Source: Streptomyces canus 299MFChir4.1 (GTDB lineage Bacteria > Actinomycetota > Actinomycetes > Streptomycetales > Streptomycetaceae). From it: DNA of 64,000 nucleotides. A program made the position numbers and the translations under genes. Location: the NCBI RefSeq assembly GCF_000383615.1, contig NZ_KB911583.1, forward strand, positions 541,369 to 605,368. The letters run 5' to 3'. This document shows, in pieces, positions 23,894-31,782 of this stretch (positions within the stretch are counted from its first letter, which is position 1; every line of letters begins with the position of its first letter). The notes beneath the pieces are model-generated. The model did no database searches. It was not told the origin of the DNA and saw only the letters and a list, made by a program, of their open reading frames with translations.

Positions 23894-24703
23894 ATGTCCG
23901 CCCCCACCGCTCCCCGCAGCAAGGTGGCCGTGATCACCGGAGCCGACTCCGGCATCGGACGGGCCACCGCCGTCCGGCTGGCCCGGGCGGGGATGGACAT
24001 CGGGATCACCTGGCACAGCGACCTCAAGGGCGCCGAGGAGACCGCCGAGGAGGTTCGCGCGCTCGGACAGCGGGCCGTCGTGGCCCAGATGGACCTCACC
24101 CGGCTGCCCGTCGCCGCCGGCACCGTCGACGAGCTGTGCGACCGGCTCGGCCGTCTCGACGTCCTGGTCAACAACGCGGGCACCGGCACCATGACGCCCT
24201 TCCTCGACCTGGAGCTCGACACGGTCCGAGAAGTCCTCGACGTCGACCTGGTCGGCCCCTTCCTGTGCGGCCAGCGGGCGGCCCGGCACATGGTCCGGCA
24301 GGGCGACGGCGGCCGGATCGTCAACGTCACCTCCGTCCACGAGCACCAGCCCCGGGTCGGCGCGGCCCCGTACTGCGCGGCCAAGGGCGGCCTGGGACTG
24401 CTCACCCAGGTCATGGCCCTGGAACTCGCCGAGCACGGCATCACCGTCAACGCGGTCGTGCCCGGCGAGATCGCCACCCCGATGACGGGCCAGGAGGACA
24501 CCGACGTCCACACCGAGGAGCGCCCGGGCATCCCGCTCGGCCGCCCGGGTGACGCCCGCGAGGTCGCCGCCGTGATCGCCTTCCTCGCCGGCCCCGAGGC
24601 CACCTACGTCACCGGCGCGTCCTGGAGCGTCGACGGCGGGATGCTCCGCATGGGCCCGCAGGCCGGCTCGCACCTCGGCGACGACGAGTGGCGGCGCCCC
24701 TGA
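23894..24703 (+). CDS. SDR-family oxidoreductase
   Basis: This 269-residue classical short-chain dehydrogenase has ITGADSGIGRATA at residue 14, NNAGTGTM, the catalytic Ser in NVTSVHEH and YCAAKGG (Tyr-Lys) at about residue 158. VDGGM sits near the C-terminus. The DIGITWHSD motif after the second beta strand suggests NADP preference, though I cannot be sure. The ATG at 23894 has CGAGGAGG 6 bases upstream. It is divergent from the PHP gene across 179 bp. The substrate is unknown. Confidence 0.92.
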   Translation: MSAPTAPRSKVAVITGADSGIGRATAVRLARAGMDIGITWHSDLKGAEETAEEVRALGQRAVVAQMDLTRLPVAAGTVDELCDRLGRLDVLVNNAGTGTMTPFLDLELDTVREVLDVDLVGPFLCGQRAARHMVRQGDGGRIVNVTSVHEHQPRVGAAPYCAAKGGLGLLTQVMALELAEHGITVNAVVPGEIATPMTGQEDTDVHTEERPGIPLGRPGDAREVAAVIAFLAGPEATYVTGASWSVDGGMLRMGPQAGSHLGDDEWRRP

Positions 24704-24869
24704 AGACCGCGCACCGGCACCGAGTCGGGCCGTGTGCCCGGGGATGAGGACGCCCTGACCGTCGTACCCGCGCGCAGGCACCGCGGGCACGGCGGGGACC
24801 GGTTGCCCGCGTACCCGGAGCAGGGGCGCCCGCCTCTCCCTCCCGCGGGATGCGTTCTACGCTCGTTCC

Positions 24870-25106
24870 ATGACCGAAATCGCCAGCCCGCACATCGCGC
24901 ACCCGCGGATCATCGTGCTCGGGGTCCAGCCGACCACGCCGCCCTTCCGGATCGTGGAGATCGACGGGGAAGTGGTCGGCGAGGCGAGGGCCGTCACCGA
25001 CGTGCTGGAGGCGGCCGCCGCCTTCGGCATCACGGTCCACGACCTGGACGACCCGGAGGTGGTGCGCTGGGTGGGCGGCGACAAGTTCACCTGGACCCGG
25101 CACTGA
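24870..25106 (+). CDS. Conserved small protein of unknown function
   Basis: This 78-residue, mildly acidic soluble protein contains IVLGVQPTTPPFRIVEIDG and ends DPEVVRWVGGDKFTW. I recall similar short proteins in many Streptomyces genomes but no function. It begins at the ATG at 24870, with TACGCT 14 bases upstream as a possible -10 and little room for a ribosome site, so the mRNA may be leaderless. It converges on the GH16 gene with 9 bp between the stops. Confidence 0.7.
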   Translation: MTEIASPHIAHPRIIVLGVQPTTPPFRIVEIDGEVVGEARAVTDVLEAAAAFGITVHDLDDPEVVRWVGGDKFTWTRH

Positions 25107-25115
25107 CCCGCAGGT

Positions 25116-26351
25116 TCAGCCGACGGTCCACTTCTGGTTGGCGCCGCCCGTGCAGGTCCACAGCTGCAGCCGGGTGCCGTTGGCCGAGCTGTTGCCGGTC
25201 ACGTCGAGGCACTTGTCGGCCTGCGGGTTGACGATGTCGTGTGCGCCGGTGACGGTCCAGCGCTGGGCCCCGGAGCCGTTGCAGTCGTAGAGCTGGACCG
25301 GCGTCCCGTCCGCGGTGCCGCCGCTCGCCGCGTCCAGGCACTTGCCGAGCGCGCGGACCGTGCCGTCCGCGCCGACGGTCCACTGCTGGGCGGCGGTGCC
25401 GTTGCAGTCGTAGAGCTGTACGGCGGTCCCGTTCGCGGGGTTCGCCCCGGCCACGTCCACGCACTTGCCGGCCAGACCCCGGATCGCCGCCCCGGCGGCC
25501 GTGTCGCCGGTGGTCACCGACACGTGGTCCACCACGAGTTGCTGCGGGAAGGCCGTGGAGCCGTCCGGGTCGCCGGGCCAGTAGCCGCCGACCGCGAGGT
25601 TGAGGATCAGGAAGAACGGCTTGTTGAAGACCCAGGTGCGGCCGCCCAGGTCGGCCGGGGTGCGCCGCTGGTAGACGTTCCCGTCCACGGACCAGGTGAT
25701 CGAGTCCGGTGCCCAGTCGACGGCGAAGGTGTGGAAGGCGTCCGCGAAGGCCTGGCCGTTCGGCAGGGAGTAGCCGGCGCCTATGCCGCCCGAGCCGGAG
25801 TAGCCGGGGCCGTGGATCGTGCCGTGCACGGTCGAGGGCTCGAAGCCGACGTTCTCCATGATGTCGATCTCGCCCGAGTCCGGCCAGTTGACCGGGGTGC
25901 CGAGCATCCAGAACGCGGGCCACATGCCCTGTCCGCGCGGTATCTTCATCCGCGCCTCGACGTGCCCGTACTGCGCGGTGAACTTCCCGGAGGTGTTCAG
26001 CCGGGCCGAGGTGTACTGGCAGGTGCCGTACCAGCACTGGTAGTTCGCGGGGTTCTCGCGCCGGGCCGTGATCACCAGATGACCCTGGCCGTCCAGTGCC
26101 GCGTTCTTGTTGCCCGACGTGTAGTACTGCCGCTCGTGGTTGTTGACGTTGTCCCCGGTCTCGATCTGCCACTTCGAGGAGTCGACGGCGGCTCCGGCGG
26201 GCCCGTCGAAGGTGTCGGAGAACGTCACCGCGGCGGCACTGGCAGCGGCGGAGGAGGCGGTGGGCGAGCCCGCCTCGGCGGTCCCGGCGGAGATCAGTAC
26301 GGCGGACAGCGCGGCGAGGAGACATCTGCGGAGCAGGCGTGAGGCGGCCAC
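25116..26351 (-). CDS. Secreted GH16 glucan hydrolase with C-terminal ricin-type lectin domain
   Basis: This 411-residue exported enzyme has a signal peptide (LLRRCLLAALSAVLISAGTAEAG) and a GH16 jelly-roll domain (about residues 40-275) with the catalytic SGEIDIMEN (both acids present), GHVEARMKIPRGQG and WPAFWMLG. It is followed by a ricin B-type beta-trefoil with three QxW-like repeats (QWTVGADG, QRWTVTG, QKWTVG) for carbohydrate binding. A beta-1,3-glucanase or laminarinase activity on fungal or algal glucan is expected. The GTG at 26351 has AAGGAAGAG upstream. The promoter at 26393-26421 and an adjacent large inverted repeat suggest regulated expression. Confidence 0.95.
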   Translation of the reverse strand: MAASRLLRRCLLAALSAVLISAGTAEAGSPTASSAAASAAAVTFSDTFDGPAGAAVDSSKWQIETGDNVNNHERQYYTSGNKNAALDGQGHLVITARRENPANYQCWYGTCQYTSARLNTSGKFTAQYGHVEARMKIPRGQGMWPAFWMLGTPVNWPDSGEIDIMENVGFEPSTVHGTIHGPGYSGSGGIGAGYSLPNGQAFADAFHTFAVDWAPDSITWSVDGNVYQRRTPADLGGRTWVFNKPFFLILNLAVGGYWPGDPDGSTAFPQQLVVDHVSVTTGDTAAGAAIRGLAGKCVDVAGANPANGTAVQLYDCNGTAAQQWTVGADGTVRALGKCLDAASGGTADGTPVQLYDCNGSGAQRWTVTGAHDIVNPQADKCLDVTGNSSANGTRLQLWTCTGGANQKWTVG

Positions 26352-26392
26352 GGCTCTTCCTTCGGGGTGGGGGGTGAAGGTGTCGCCTCTTG

Positions 26393-26458
26393 ATTTAAGG
26401 GGTGAGTTAAGGGGTGGTCAATACTTTGGTACGGACCAGACGTTGAGCCTGGTCCGTA
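26393..26458 (-). promoter_or_regulatory. GH16 promoter with upstream inverted repeat
   Basis: On the minus strand TTGACC (26416-26421) and TTAAAT (26393-26398) are 17 bp apart, the best sigma-70-like promoter in this part of the window. Just upstream, TACGGACCAG (26430-26439) and CTGGTCCGTA (26449-26458) form a perfect 10-bp inverted repeat with a 9-bp centre. It is either an operator of the glucanase gene or the terminator of the VanZ gene that ends at 26469. A TTAAGGGGTG direct repeat fills the promoter spacer. Confidence 0.6.
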
Positions 26459-26468
26459 CTCCTCACTC

Positions 26469-27026
26469 CTACTTCCCCGGCTTGGCGACCGGCTTCTTGT
26501 GCACGGCCCGGCTCAGCCGCCGCCCCAGCAGCAGATAACCGATCAGGGCGCCGGAGGTGTTCAGGATGACGTCGTCGATGTCGAAGGCCCGCCCCTCCAC
26601 CAGCGCACCCTGCGCGAACTCCACCAGCAGCATCACCACGGCCGTCAGCAGCAGGATCCGCAGCAGCCCGCGGGTCTTCGGGGCGATGATCGGGACCAGG
26701 ATGCCGAACGGGATGCCCAGCAGGATGTTCCCGCCGATCTGCTTGAAGGCGTCCCGCATCTCGGGCTGGTCCAGATAGGCCTTGAGCGAGGCACCGGGGT
26801 GCAGGTTGGTGTGCGTCAGATCCACCGACGCGGGCGACGGTTCGAGGGTCAGCCGGGCCAGGACGACGGCGAACGCCACCATGAACACGAACGCGAACAC
26901 CATCGCCACGAAACGGACGACGAGGGAGAGCGGACTGCGCCGTGGGCGGGCGGGCTTCGCCGCGGGCTCGGTCTTGGCGGTGCCGGCGTCCGACCCCGCT
27001 CGCGAACGTGAGAGCACCCAGGCCAT
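26469..27026 (-). CDS. VanZ-family membrane protein
   Basis: This 185-residue integral membrane protein has about four helices: residues about 33-58, a re-entrant GNILLGIPFGILVPII segment, LLRILLLTAVVMLLVEFAQ and DDVILNTSGALIGYLLLG. The E-x-x-Q and DIDDVxxNxxG motifs are the family signature. VanZ itself gives low-level teicoplanin resistance; most homologues are uncharacterised. A charged 30-residue N-terminal tail precedes the first helix. The ATG at 27026 has GTGGAGGA 5 bases upstream. Confidence 0.88.
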   Translation of the reverse strand: MAWVLSRSRAGSDAGTAKTEPAAKPARPRRSPLSLVVRFVAMVFAFVFMVAFAVVLARLTLEPSPASVDLTHTNLHPGASLKAYLDQPEMRDAFKQIGGNILLGIPFGILVPIIAPKTRGLLRILLLTAVVMLLVEFAQGALVEGRAFDIDDVILNTSGALIGYLLLGRRLSRAVHKKPVAKPGK

Positions 27027-27239
27027 TGATTCCTCCACTCTGCAACTTCCCTGTGTCGTTGGGCGGTTACCCCTGAACAGCCCGAGAATGCCGCCGCCCC
27101 GCGCTCTGCTCACGTTTCCCTTCGTACGGTCGGGGCACTCCGGGCTGGGAACCGAGCGCGCCGTCACCGCACGCCCCCGAGCCGGTGTTTGGATGGCGCG
27201 CGGCCGTTTCCCGCGGCCGGAGATCCGAGGAGGTGGCGC

Positions 27240-27422
27240 ATGAACGCACGCACGACACTCCTCGCCTCGGCCGAACTCCTCGGCTGGTGGGCCGCGCTGG
27301 CCGTGCTCTGGCTCGTGTTCATCAGCACCGTGGACACCCTGGAACTCGCGGTCGGCGCGGGCGTCGCCTGCCTCGGCGCACTGGCCGCCCGGGCCGCCCG
27401 GCGGGCGGTGACCGGACGGTGA
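27240..27422 (+). CDS. Short membrane protein at the MrpE position of an Mrp operon
   Basis: This 60-residue protein has two hydrophobic helices (LLGWWAALAVLWLVFIST and LAVGAGVACLGALAARAA) and a basic end. It occupies the place of subunit E in Mrp-type antiporter operons, where the usual protein is about 160 residues, so it corresponds only to the membrane N-terminal part of MrpE. The ATG at 27240 has GAGGAGGTGG upstream. Its stop overlaps the next start (GTGA), so the two are translationally coupled. Confidence 0.6.
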   Translation: MNARTTLLASAELLGWWAALAVLWLVFISTVDTLELAVGAGVACLGALAARAARRAVTGR

Positions 27423-27871
27423 ACGGCTGGATCCTCGCGGCGGCCGTCGTCCTCGGCGGGGGAGTGGGCGCCACCGTGTGGGGCGTCGCCACCGGGCCGC
27501 TCAGGCGCCGGGTCGTGGCGCAGAACCTGTGCACCGCGTTCGCCTGCCCCGCCCTCCTGCTGCTCTCCCAGGGCTACGACCGCCCCTCCTACGTCGATCT
27601 CGCCCTGGTCCTCGCCCTGCTCGGCCCGGTCGGCACACTCGTCTTCGCCCGCCTGCTCGCCGACGAACTGGCAGCGGACCCGCCGAGCGCCTGGGGCCTG
27701 ACCTACGCGGCCGCCGCGGTCGGCGCGGTGGTCGTCCCCGCGCTGTGCGTGGCCACCGGACCGAGCCGGGCCATGGCCAAGCTGCTGGTCGTGGGAGCCC
27801 TGCTGATCGGCGGCAACCTTCTCGCCTCACGCGCCCTGTCCGGCGCCTTCCCGGAGGTCCGCCGTGGCTGA
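27419..27871 (+). CDS. MrpF-MrpG-like fused membrane protein
   Basis: This 150-residue protein has about five membrane helices. Residues 1-85 resemble MrpF: RRRVVAQNLCTAFACPALLL, then DLALVLALLGPVGTLVFARL. The second half, with AMAKLLVVGALLIGGNLLASRAL, resembles the MrpG C-terminus. No separate mrpF or mrpG gene is present, so this appears to be a natural fusion. The GTG at 27419 overlaps the previous stop, and its end overlaps the following start by 8 bp. Confidence 0.65.
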   Translation: MNGWILAAAVVLGGGVGATVWGVATGPLRRRVVAQNLCTAFACPALLLLSQGYDRPSYVDLALVLALLGPVGTLVFARLLADELAADPPSAWGLTYAAAAVGAVVVPALCVATGPSRAMAKLLVVGALLIGGNLLASRALSGAFPEVRRG

Positions 27872-28124
27872 CGCGGTGATCGTCGTCGCACTGCTCCTGG
27901 TCGCCCTCTCCGCGACCGCGGCGGTGGCGGTCCGCGACCCCGCGCGCCAAGCCCTGGTCCTGTCCGTGCTCGGCCTGGTCCTCGCGGTCCTGTTCACCGT
28001 GCTCCAGGCCCCCGACGTGGCCCTGTCGCAGCTGGCGGTGGGCTCCGCGCTCACCCCGCTGTTGCTGCTGCTCGCCGTCCACAAGGTCAGGCGGCGCGGC
28101 AAGAAGGAAGGACACCACAGGTGA
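27864..28124 (+). CDS. DUF4040/MbhD-type antiporter subunit
   Basis: This 86-residue protein with three membrane helices contains the MbhD signature LGLVLAVLFTVLQAPDVALS, then QLAVGSALTPLLLLL. In large Mrp systems this module is the C-terminal part of MrpA or the N-terminal part of MrpB. Here it is a separate gene. It starts with GTG at 27864 and ends in a GTGA overlap with the next gene. Confidence 0.75.
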   Translation: MADAVIVVALLLVALSATAAVAVRDPARQALVLSVLGLVLAVLFTVLQAPDVALSQLAVGSALTPLLLLLAVHKVRRRGKKEGHHR

Positions 28125-28861
28125 GCCGACGCGCCCGGCTGTGGCTCGTGGCGGTGGGCGGGGCGGGTCTGGCGGCCCTCTTCGTGGCCGCCGCCCTCGA
28201 CCTGCCCGCCTTCGGCGGCGACCACCACCCCTACGGCGACCGGGCCGTCCACGCCGCCCTGACCCGGCGCACCGCCAACGTCATCGCCTCCGTCAACTTC
28301 GACCAGCGTGCCTTCGACACCCTCGGCGAGATGACCATCCTCTTCGCCGCCGTCATCGGCTGCGTGATCCTGCTGCGCCGGACCCACGACGAACACCGCG
28401 GCCGCCCTGCCCCGGAGAAGGTGGCCCGTCCCGTCCGCCGGTACTCCCTCCTCGTGCTCCCCGTCGCCCTCCTCACCGGCCTCTACGTGATCGCCCACGG
28501 ACAGCTCAGCCCCGGCGGCGGCTTCCAGGGCGGGGTGGTCGCCGCGACCTCCCTGCACCTGCTCTACCTGGGCGCCGACTACCGCGCGCTGGAACGCGTC
28601 CGGCCGGTCGCCCTGTACGAGACCGGCGACGCGATCGCGACCTCCGCCTACGTCGTCACCGGCCTCGCCGGACTGATCGGCGGCTCGGCCTTCCTCGCCA
28701 ACACCGTGCTGCCGTACGGCACCTTCAACACGCTGTCCTCCGGCGGCACCGTCCCCCTGCTGAACGCGGCCGTCGGCATGGAGGTGGCCTGCGCGGTCGT
28801 CGTCCTGCTCGCCCGCTTCCTGGACCAGACCGTCGAGATCGAGGAGGGGAACGGGAAGTGA
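28121..28861 (+). CDS. mrpB: MnhB/MrpB-type antiporter subunit with MbhE-like N-terminus
   Basis: This 246-residue membrane protein has two modules. Residues about 1-90 carry NVIASVNFDQRAFDTLGEMT, the MbhE-type motif that in full-length systems ends MrpA. Residues about 105-235 are the MnhB domain with GQLSPGGGFQGGVVAATS and GTFNTLSSGGTVPLLN. It helps form the cation/proton translocation channel. The start is the GTG at 28121, overlapping the preceding stop; the stop overlaps the ATG of mrpC. Confidence 0.88.
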   Translation: MSRRARLWLVAVGGAGLAALFVAAALDLPAFGGDHHPYGDRAVHAALTRRTANVIASVNFDQRAFDTLGEMTILFAAVIGCVILLRRTHDEHRGRPAPEKVARPVRRYSLLVLPVALLTGLYVIAHGQLSPGGGFQGGVVAATSLHLLYLGADYRALERVRPVALYETGDAIATSAYVVTGLAGLIGGSAFLANTVLPYGTFNTLSSGGTVPLLNAAVGMEVACAVVVLLARFLDQTVEIEEGNGK

Positions 28862-29208
28862 TGGACGTCTTTCCCTATCTGGTCGCCGGGTGGGTCTTCT
28901 TGACCGGCTGCTACGGCCTCGCCACCAGCCGGAACCTGATCCACGCCGTCGGCTGCCTGTCCGTGTGCCAGGCCGGCACCTATGTCCTGCTGCTGGCCGT
29001 CGGCTACCGCGACGGCGCCACCGCCCCCGTCTTCTCGGACCTGAAACCCGGCTCGCGCCCGGTCGTCGACCCGGTCGTGCAGGCCCTGACGCTGACCGAC
29101 GTGGTCGTCGGCGCCACCGTCACGGCCCTGCTGCTCGCCCTCGTCGTGCAGATCTCCAAACGGCACGGCACCGTCGACCCCGACGAACTCTCCGAGCTGC
29201 GCGGCTGA
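28861..29208 (+). CDS. mrpC: Mrp antiporter subunit C (NuoK-like)
   Basis: This 115-residue protein with three membrane helices is homologous to complex I subunit NuoK. Visible features are YGLATSRNLIHAVGCLSV, the loop before DPVVQALTLTDVVVGATVTA and a charged tail. It forms part of the proton path next to MrpD. The ATG at 28861 overlaps the mrpB stop (ATGA), and the mrpC stop overlaps the mrpD ATG in the same way. Confidence 0.92.
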   Translation: MDVFPYLVAGWVFLTGCYGLATSRNLIHAVGCLSVCQAGTYVLLLAVGYRDGATAPVFSDLKPGSRPVVDPVVQALTLTDVVVGATVTALLLALVVQISKRHGTVDPDELSELRG

Positions 29209-30968
29209 TGGACGCCTCGCTGCCCCTGCTGGTGGCCGTACCGCTGCTCGGAGCCGCCCTGCTCGTCGCCGGCGGCCGCCTGGTTCCCCGGCCCGTCGCC
29301 GAGACCGTCGGCTGCGCGGTCTCCGCGGGCACGGCCGCCCTCGCCCTCGTCCTCCTGCTGAACTCCTCGCCGCCCTTCCTGGAGTGGTCCGGCGGCTGGA
29401 CCCCCGTGCAGGGACAGAGCGTCGGCATCGTCCTGATCGGCGACGGGCCCGGCCTCGGCATGGCGGCGCTCGCCTCGCTGCTCACCCTGGCGTCACTGGC
29501 GTACTCCTGGCACTACTTCGACGAACCGCCCAGCGGCCACGCCGGCTCCTTCCCCGCACTCCTGCTGCTGTTCCAGGGCGGCATGTGCGGGTTCGCCATC
29601 GCGGGCGACCTGTTCAACGCGTTCGTGTGGTTCGAGCTGATGAGCGTCGTGGCGTACGCCCTCACCGGCCACCGGGTCGAGGAGGCCAGGGCCGTCCAGG
29701 GGGCGCTGACCTTCGCGGTCGTCACCTCGCTCGGCGCCTACGCCCTGCTCATGGGCATCGGGCTGCTGTACGCGCGCACCGGCGAGCTGGGGATGCACGC
29801 GATCGGCCGGGGGCTGGACGCGCACGGGTGCCCCGACGCCCTGGTCCTCGCCGCGTTCGTCCTGGTCATGACCGCGCTGCTGGTCAAGTCGGCCGCCGTC
29901 CCCTTCCATTTCTGGCTCCCCGACGCGCACGCCGTCGCCCCCACCCCCGTGTGCATGCTGCTCTCGGGTGTCATGGTCGAACTCGGCACCTTCGGCGTCT
30001 GGCGCGTGTACGGCACGGTCTTCTCCGGGCCTGGCGGCGTCCCGGCCCCGGAGTTCGAGCGGGCCCTTGTCACGCTGGGCGCGCTGACGGCGGTGATCGG
30101 CGCCGTGATGTGCTGGTACCAGCGGCACATCAAACGGCTCCTGGCCTACTCGACGGTCGCCCACACCGGGCTCTTCCTCATCGGCATCGGCGTCCTGAAA
30201 CCCGAGGCCGACGACGGGATCGCCCTGTACGTCCTCGGCCACGCCGGAGTGAAGGCCGCCCTGTTCGCCTGCACCGGCATCCTCCTCGACCGCTACGGCA
30301 GCGTCGACGAGCACGCCTTGCACGGCAGGGCCCGCGAACTCAAGGGCGTCGCCGTACTGTTCGTCCTCGGCGCCCTCGGCCTCGCGGGCCTGCCGCCGTT
30401 CGGCACGGCACTGGGCAAGTCCGTCACCGAGGAGGCCGTGGGCGGTCCGCTCACCGTGCTCTACGTGGCGGCGAGCGCGGTCACCGCCGCGGCCGTCCTG
30501 CGGGTCGCCGCCCGGGTGTTCGGGGGCCTGGGACCCAGGCCCGAGACGGGTTCCGGGTACGAGACGACCGGCTCCGGCGAGCGGCCCGAGACCCGGCACC
30601 GGCTCAGCCGGATCCCGGACACCATGACCGCAGTGCCCGCCGTCCTGCTCGCCGGAGCCGTCGCCGTCGGCGTGGCCCCCGGTTTCGCGAAGGTGGTCGC
30701 GCGTGCCGTGAACGAGACCGGTTCCGCGGGCGTGTTCACGTCCGTCCACTGGACCCCGGCCGGCGTCCTGCTGGGCCTGGTCTCGACCCTGCTGGCCGGG
30801 GTCCTCGCCCTCCTCGCCGTCGCCCGCCCGAAGGCGTTCGCCGCACCGGACCGGGCGCTGTGGCTACGGCGCCTGCAGTCCGGGCACGTCGGCGACTACG
30901 TGGCGTGGGTGCTGGTCGGCACCACCGTGCTCGGCGCCCTCACCCTGCCGGGCATGCTCGGCGGCTGA
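29208..30968 (+). CDS. mrpD: Mrp antiporter subunit D (NuoM/NuoN-like)
   Basis: This 586-residue polytopic membrane protein has about 14 helices. Proton-pump features include WFELMSVVAYALTGH (conserved Glu), LLVKSAAVPFHFWLPDAHAVAP (key Lys) and HIKRLLAYSTVAHTGLFLIG. A charged insert with ETGSGYETTGSGERPE at about residue 450 is not typical of the family. It is the main antiporter-like subunit left in this operon because no MrpA is present. It starts at an ATGATG overlap with mrpC and stops immediately beside the stop of the convergent DUF4230 gene. Confidence 0.93.
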   Translation: MDASLPLLVAVPLLGAALLVAGGRLVPRPVAETVGCAVSAGTAALALVLLLNSSPPFLEWSGGWTPVQGQSVGIVLIGDGPGLGMAALASLLTLASLAYSWHYFDEPPSGHAGSFPALLLLFQGGMCGFAIAGDLFNAFVWFELMSVVAYALTGHRVEEARAVQGALTFAVVTSLGAYALLMGIGLLYARTGELGMHAIGRGLDAHGCPDALVLAAFVLVMTALLVKSAAVPFHFWLPDAHAVAPTPVCMLLSGVMVELGTFGVWRVYGTVFSGPGGVPAPEFERALVTLGALTAVIGAVMCWYQRHIKRLLAYSTVAHTGLFLIGIGVLKPEADDGIALYVLGHAGVKAALFACTGILLDRYGSVDEHALHGRARELKGVAVLFVLGALGLAGLPPFGTALGKSVTEEAVGGPLTVLYVAASAVTAAAVLRVAARVFGGLGPRPETGSGYETTGSGERPETRHRLSRIPDTMTAVPAVLLAGAVAVGVAPGFAKVVARAVNETGSAGVFTSVHWTPAGVLLGLVSTLLAGVLALLAVARPKAFAAPDRALWLRRLQSGHVGDYVAWVLVGTTVLGALTLPGMLGG

Positions 30969-31631
30969 TCAGGTGCCGTAGGTGACCTCGACCTTCTTGA
31001 AGCCGAGCGAGTTCAGCAGTCCCTTGAGCATGTTGGTGGTGTTGGTCTCGGCCCGCTTGGTCAGCTCGCTCTCCTTCGCCGCCTCGGTGATGTGCTTCAC
31101 CGCGAGTTTCTGCACGGCCTGTTCGCCGTTGGGGTTGTCGGAGAAGAAGTCGCCGAGCCGGTCGAGCAGACCGCGCTGCTTGGAGACCGCGTAGGAGCGG
31201 TCGGCGTCCAGCGTGGCCTTGCCCAGCTGGGCGTGCGGCAGATGCAGGGTGGCGGCCGTGCGGTCCTCGTTGACCGTCACGTCGTTCTTGGCGACCTTGC
31301 CGAGGTCGACATAGGCGTCGACGGCGCCCGCCCCCACGTACAGGGTGCGCGAGCCGCGGATCGCGTCGGGCAGGAACTTCGTGTCCTTCTCCAGGTCCAC
31401 GACGACCTGGAAATTGCCGGAGGCGGCGTCGTAACGGCTGATGTCCTGGAGGGACTCCAGAAGTGCGGGACCCGTACGGTCGTGGGTCTCGGTGCCGAAC
31501 AGGTCCTTGAGGCCAGGGAGCACACTGAACCGGATCCCGGCGAAGAACACCACGAGCACCACCACGACGGCGGTCAGTATCTTCGCCCAGCCGGGCATGC
31601 GCCTGGACACGCGCCTGATGGGAGTCGTCAT
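30969..31631 (-). CDS. DUF4230 membrane-anchored protein
   Basis: This 220-residue protein has one N-terminal membrane helix (WAKILTAVVVVLVVFFAGIRF) after a basic cytosolic segment. The extracytoplasmic domain of the DUF4230 type contains GNFQVVVDLEKDTKFLP, GSRTLYVGAGAVDAYVDLG and a C-terminal helical tail ending FKKVEVTYGT. No activity is known for the family. The ATG at 31631 follows GAAGGAGGG. It abuts the convergent mrpD gene with no bases between the stops. Confidence 0.85.
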   Translation of the reverse strand: MTTPIRRVSRRMPGWAKILTAVVVVLVVFFAGIRFSVLPGLKDLFGTETHDRTGPALLESLQDISRYDAASGNFQVVVDLEKDTKFLPDAIRGSRTLYVGAGAVDAYVDLGKVAKNDVTVNEDRTAATLHLPHAQLGKATLDADRSYAVSKQRGLLDRLGDFFSDNPNGEQAVQKLAVKHITEAAKESELTKRAETNTTNMLKGLLNSLGFKKVEVTYGT

Positions 31632-31782
31632 GCGACGGCCCTCCTTCCTACTGCACGGATGCCCAGGGATGACCCCCAAAAGCCCTGCGGGACCGTCTTG
31701 TTGGCTGATTGGGACACTGCCGGGACACAGGGGGGCGCACTACCGTGGAGAACTCTGCGTACCGGCGTGTCTGGAGACCCGG

